A stretch of 9,231 bases of DNA from an uncultured Pseudomonadota bacterium (GTDB lineage Bacteria; Myxococcota_A; UBA796; UBA9615), in the NCBI GenBank assembly GCA_937907595.1, contig CALCXL010000927.1, forward strand, positions 1 through 9,231, given 5' to 3'. Shown here piece after piece: positions 7,250 through 9,231 of this stretch. The translations under genes and the position numbers were made by a program. The notes under the pieces are model-generated. The model made no database searches. It saw nothing but the letters and a program-made list of their open reading frames with translations, and was not told where the DNA came from. Within the stretch, counting starts at the first letter, position 1. Each line of letters begins with the position of its first letter.

Positions 7250-9097
7250 TCAGCGATCCAGCAGGCCGCGCACGCGCCGGAGCAGGTCGCCGGTGCGGAA
7301 GGGCTTGCCCAGGAAGTCCGAGCGGGGGCTCAGGGCGCGGCCGTCGTTGAGGGCGCTCTGGGCGAACCCGGAGATCAGCAGGGCGCGGAGGCTGGGCAGC
7401 TCCTCCTGCAGCCGGCTGGCGAGCTCGTCGCCGCGCATGCCGGGCATCATCACGTCCGTCACCAGCAGGTTCAGGCGATCGCCCAGGGCGCGGGCGCGGC
7501 GCAGGCCCTCGGCGCCGTCGGGGGCGACCTCCACGATGTACCCCGACGCCTCCAGGGCCGCGCGCAGCAGCTGCCGGATGGCCTGATCGTCGTCGACCAC
7601 CAGCACGACCTCGCCCTCGTCGGCGGTCGTGGGCACGGCCACGTCCGACGTCTCCCCGCGCTCGCTCTGCGCAGGCAGCCAGACCGTGAAGGTGGTGCCG
7701 CGCTCCAGCTCCGTGTCGAAGGCGATGCGCCCGCCCCGCCGCTCCACGATGTCCGAGACGGTGGGCAGGCCCAGGCCCACGCCTCCGCTGCTCTCCTTGG
7801 TGGTGACGAAGGGCTCGAAGAGCTGACCGCGCACCGACTCGGGGATGCCGCTGCCGGTGTCCTCCACGCTGAGCACGACGCAGTCGATGCCGTCGACGGT
7901 CTCCTGCCGGGTGGCCACGGTGACGGTGCCCGCGCCGTCGATGGCGTCGCGGGCGTTGCCGACCAGGTTGAAGAGGATCTGCTCCAGCTCCACCGGGTCG
8001 GCCAGCACGGTGGGCAGGTCGTCGGTGAGCGCGAGCACCACCTCCACCTCCGGTCCGCAGAGGTGCCGCAGCCAGCGCTCCACCCGGCTGATCACGCGGC
8101 CCAGGTCCTGCGGCCGGGGCTGGACCAGCTGCTGGTGCCCGAAGGCCAGCAAGCGCTGGGTCAGCCGCGCGGCCTGCTCGGCGCCCTCGATGACGGCGTG
8201 GAGCTGGGCCTGGGCCGCTGTGCCCTTCACGACCTCCTCCAGGAGGTCCAGGTTGCCGAGCATGCCCGTCAGGATGTTGTTGAAGTCGTGGGCCACGCCG
8301 CCGGCCAGCCGCCCCACCAGGGACAGGGCCTGCACCTTGCGCACCCGCTCGGCCAGCTCGTGGCGGCCGGTGACGTCGCGCAGGGTCACCAGGGTGGCGG
8401 GCTCGCCGTCCCAGTCGGTCTCCGTGGCCTGGGCCTCCACCGTGATTCGACCCTGGTCCCGGTGCAGGCTGACCTCCGTGGTGCCCGTCTCCCGGACCTC
8501 CAGGGGCAGGCCGCCGCCGATGAGGTTGGCGCCCAGCAGCTCCACCGCGGCCGGGTTGGCCCACTGCACCGTCCGGCCGACCACCACCGCGATGCCGTCC
8601 GCCCCCTGCGCCACGGCCCGAAAGCCGGCCTCGCTCGCCTCCAGCTTGCGCAGGCGCTCCTCCGCCAGCCGGATGAGGGCGCGGCGTTCGATGGCGTGGG
8701 CGATGGACCGCGCGAGCAGCTCCTCGGCGAAGGGCCCCCGCCAGAGCGTGTCCTGTGCGCCCGCCTGCAGGAGCTCGGTGGTGTGGTCCTCCTCCCCGGG
8801 ATCGCAGAGCACCAGCAGCGGCGCGCGTCCGCTGTGCTCCACCAGCCGCCGCACCGCGTCGGCGCCGTTCATGTCCGGCGCCGTGGACGAGAGCAGGACG
8901 ACGTCGACCGGCGCCTCATCCAGGGCGGCCAGCCCGGCGGTCACGCTGTCGACCGCCTGCAGGTCGAAGTCGAGGGTCGAGCCACGCAGCGCCTCCCGCA
9001 CCGCGTCGCGGGCGGAGAAGTCGTCGTCGATCAGCAAGACACGGACGTGCTGGAGCAAGGTCGTCCTCAAAGCTGCTTCCCCCCAGGGAACACCCAT
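7250..9097 (-). CDS. Hybrid histidine kinase: pseudo-receiver, PAS, HisKA, HATPase, receiver
   Basis: This is a 615-residue soluble hybrid kinase. Domains in order: receiver-like about 17-138; PAS about 157-245; HisKA with His270 in AGGVAHDFNN (the HDFNN type seen in NtrB-like kinases); HATPase with Asn381 (NLVGNARDAI), Asp413 (DTGSGIP) and GVGLGL (439-444); and a receiver about 496-615 with Asp502-504, phospho-acceptor Asp548 (VTDVMMPG), Ser576 and Lys598 (GKPF). The first receiver keeps its acidic pocket (Asp24-26) but has Ser70 where the phospho-Asp belongs (VDVVLLSSTAPD), Cys98 in place of the switch Ser/Thr, and Arg120 in place of the Lys. It is therefore unlikely to be phosphorylated in the usual way. 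The C-terminal receiver can accept phosphate from His270; no output domain is present, so the signal must leave by a phosphorelay or a protein partner. The start is ATG at 9097 with no good ribosome site. A TTG at 9058 (residue 14), preceded by GAGGA five bases upstream, is a serious alternative. The HEAT gene follows 30 bp downstream. Confidence 0.94.
   Translation of the reverse strand: MGVPWGEAALRTTLLQHVRVLLIDDDFSARDAVREALRGSTLDFDLQAVDSVTAGLAALDEAPVDVVLLSSTAPDMNGADAVRRLVEHSGRAPLLVLCDPGEEDHTTELLQAGAQDTLWRGPFAEELLARSIAHAIERRALIRLAEERLRKLEASEAGFRAVAQGADGIAVVVGRTVQWANPAAVELLGANLIGGGLPLEVRETGTTEVSLHRDQGRITVEAQATETDWDGEPATLVTLRDVTGRHELAERVRKVQALSLVGRLAGGVAHDFNNILTGMLGNLDLLEEVVKGTAAQAQLHAVIEGAEQAARLTQRLLAFGHQQLVQPRPQDLGRVISRVERWLRHLCGPEVEVVLALTDDLPTVLADPVELEQILFNLVGNARDAIDGAGTVTVATRQETVDGIDCVVLSVEDTGSGIPESVRGQLFEPFVTTKESSGGVGLGLPTVSDIVERRGGRIAFDTELERGTTFTVWLPAQSERGETSDVAVPTTADEGEVVLVVDDDQAIRQLLRAALEASGYIVEVAPDGAEGLRRARALGDRLNLLVTDVMMPGMRGDELASRLQEELPSLRALLISGFAQSALNDGRALSPRSDFLGKPFRTGDLLRRVRGLLDR
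9064..9068 (-). promoter_or_regulatory. Ribosome-binding site supporting a TTG start at 9058 for the hybrid kinase
   Basis: On the minus strand, GAGGA lies five bases before a TTG codon (9058-9056). That codon is in frame with the kinase and begins just before the first receiver beta strand (HVRVLLIDDD). The upstream ATG at 9097 has only a poorly spaced purine run. A TACGAT hexamer overlaps that ATG (9101-9096) and could be the -10 box, which would make the ATG untranscribed or marginal. Both starts keep the whole receiver-like domain. Confidence 0.4.
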
Positions 9098-9118
9098 CGT
9101 ACCAGCGGCCCCTCACGC

Positions 9119-9136
9119 GAGCATCCGCCGGTGCTC
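9119..9136. repeat. Short inverted repeat next to a putative -10 box
   Basis: GAGCA (9119-9123) and TGCTC (9132-9136) are inverted around 8 bp and end directly before the TAGGCT box at 9137. The site lies in the 51-bp divergent space between the hybrid kinase and the next gene. Arms of five bases are weak evidence. Confidence 0.2.
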
Positions 9137-9142
9137 TAGGCT
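9137..9142 (+). promoter_or_regulatory. Putative -10 box before the partial gene at 9149
   Basis: TAGGCT ends six bases before a GTG codon. The TAnnnT form and distance match those before the dehydrogenase (TAGAGT, five bases) and cytochrome (TAGCCT, six bases) genes, suggesting a leaderless transcript. The AGG within it could also act as a weak Shine-Dalgarno. Confidence 0.33.
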
Positions 9143-9148
9143 GCGGCG

Positions 9149-9231
9149 GTGTCCGAACGCCTCGCCTCCCCCAAGGTCCGCTCGCAGCGGGACCCCGAAG
9201 GCCCGCCCCCCACGCCCCGGCGCATCACCCT
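9149..9231 (+). CDS. Probable 5' end of a gene cut by the window edge
   Basis: From the GTG at 9149 the frame stays open to the end of the window (27 full codons), beginning MSERLASPKVRSQRD and continuing Pro- and Arg-rich. Nothing in it identifies a family; a disordered basic N-terminus is all that shows. It is divergent from the hybrid kinase, with 51 bp between the starts. Support for the start comes from the TAGGCT box six bases upstream. In DNA this rich in GC an open frame of 83 bases is weak evidence by itself. Confidence 0.38.
   Translation, partial: MSERLASPKVRSQRDPEGPPPTPRRIT

Noticed and set aside
6756..8564. A 602-codon minus-strand frame spanning the hybrid kinase and HEAT genes
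   Set aside because: It is a Pro/Ala/Arg/Gly-rich out-of-frame translation of the real kinase gene, without motifs.

Overview
The window is very GC-rich DNA (about 70% or more by eye, not computed), densely packed with genes. Almost every gene has long shadow reading frames on the opposite strand, as expected from GC-biased third codon positions. Two soluble multidomain histidine kinases, a nine-haem c-type cytochrome lipoprotein, a DUF3179 lipoprotein and a HEAT-repeat protein together suggest a high-GC Gram-negative bacterium of the Myxococcota / former Deltaproteobacteria kind. This is inference from content and composition. There is no rRNA or marker gene to settle it.

Layout, left to right. 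1-1128 (+): a PD-(D/E)XK nuclease-like protein resembling the PGN_0703 family; its true start may lie before the window. 1183-2874 (-): a soluble PAS-GAF-HisKA-HATPase sensor kinase, convergent with the first gene. 2998-3813 (+): a classical short-chain dehydrogenase, divergent from the kinase across 123 bp that hold a 25-bp inverted repeat. 3820-4467 (-): a nine-CxxCH lipoprotein cytochrome built from three triheme modules. 4578-5687 (-): a DUF3179 lipoprotein. 5769-5993 (+): a 74-residue two-helix membrane protein. 5996-7219 (-): a HEAT-repeat protein. 7250-9097 (-): a hybrid histidine kinase with a degenerate N-terminal receiver and an intact C-terminal one, 30 bp upstream of the HEAT gene and probably in its operon. 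9149-9231 (+): a likely start of a further gene, cut by the window edge.

The genes do not form one recognisable pathway. Two loose groups can be argued: an envelope pair (cytochrome and DUF3179 lipoproteins, same strand, 110 bp apart) and a signalling pair (hybrid kinase and HEAT protein, same strand, 30 bp apart). No mobile element, CRISPR array, tRNA or rRNA was seen. No stretch longer than 300 bases lacks a gene; the longest gap is 123 bp.

The points most worth following up are the pseudo-receiver of the hybrid kinase, the threefold triheme repeat of the cytochrome, the DUF3179 protein lacking one of the usual motif cysteines, TAnnnT boxes 5-6 nt before start codons that suggest leaderless transcripts, and the inverted repeat between the kinase and dehydrogenase genes. 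I do not see a clearly new multi-gene system here.
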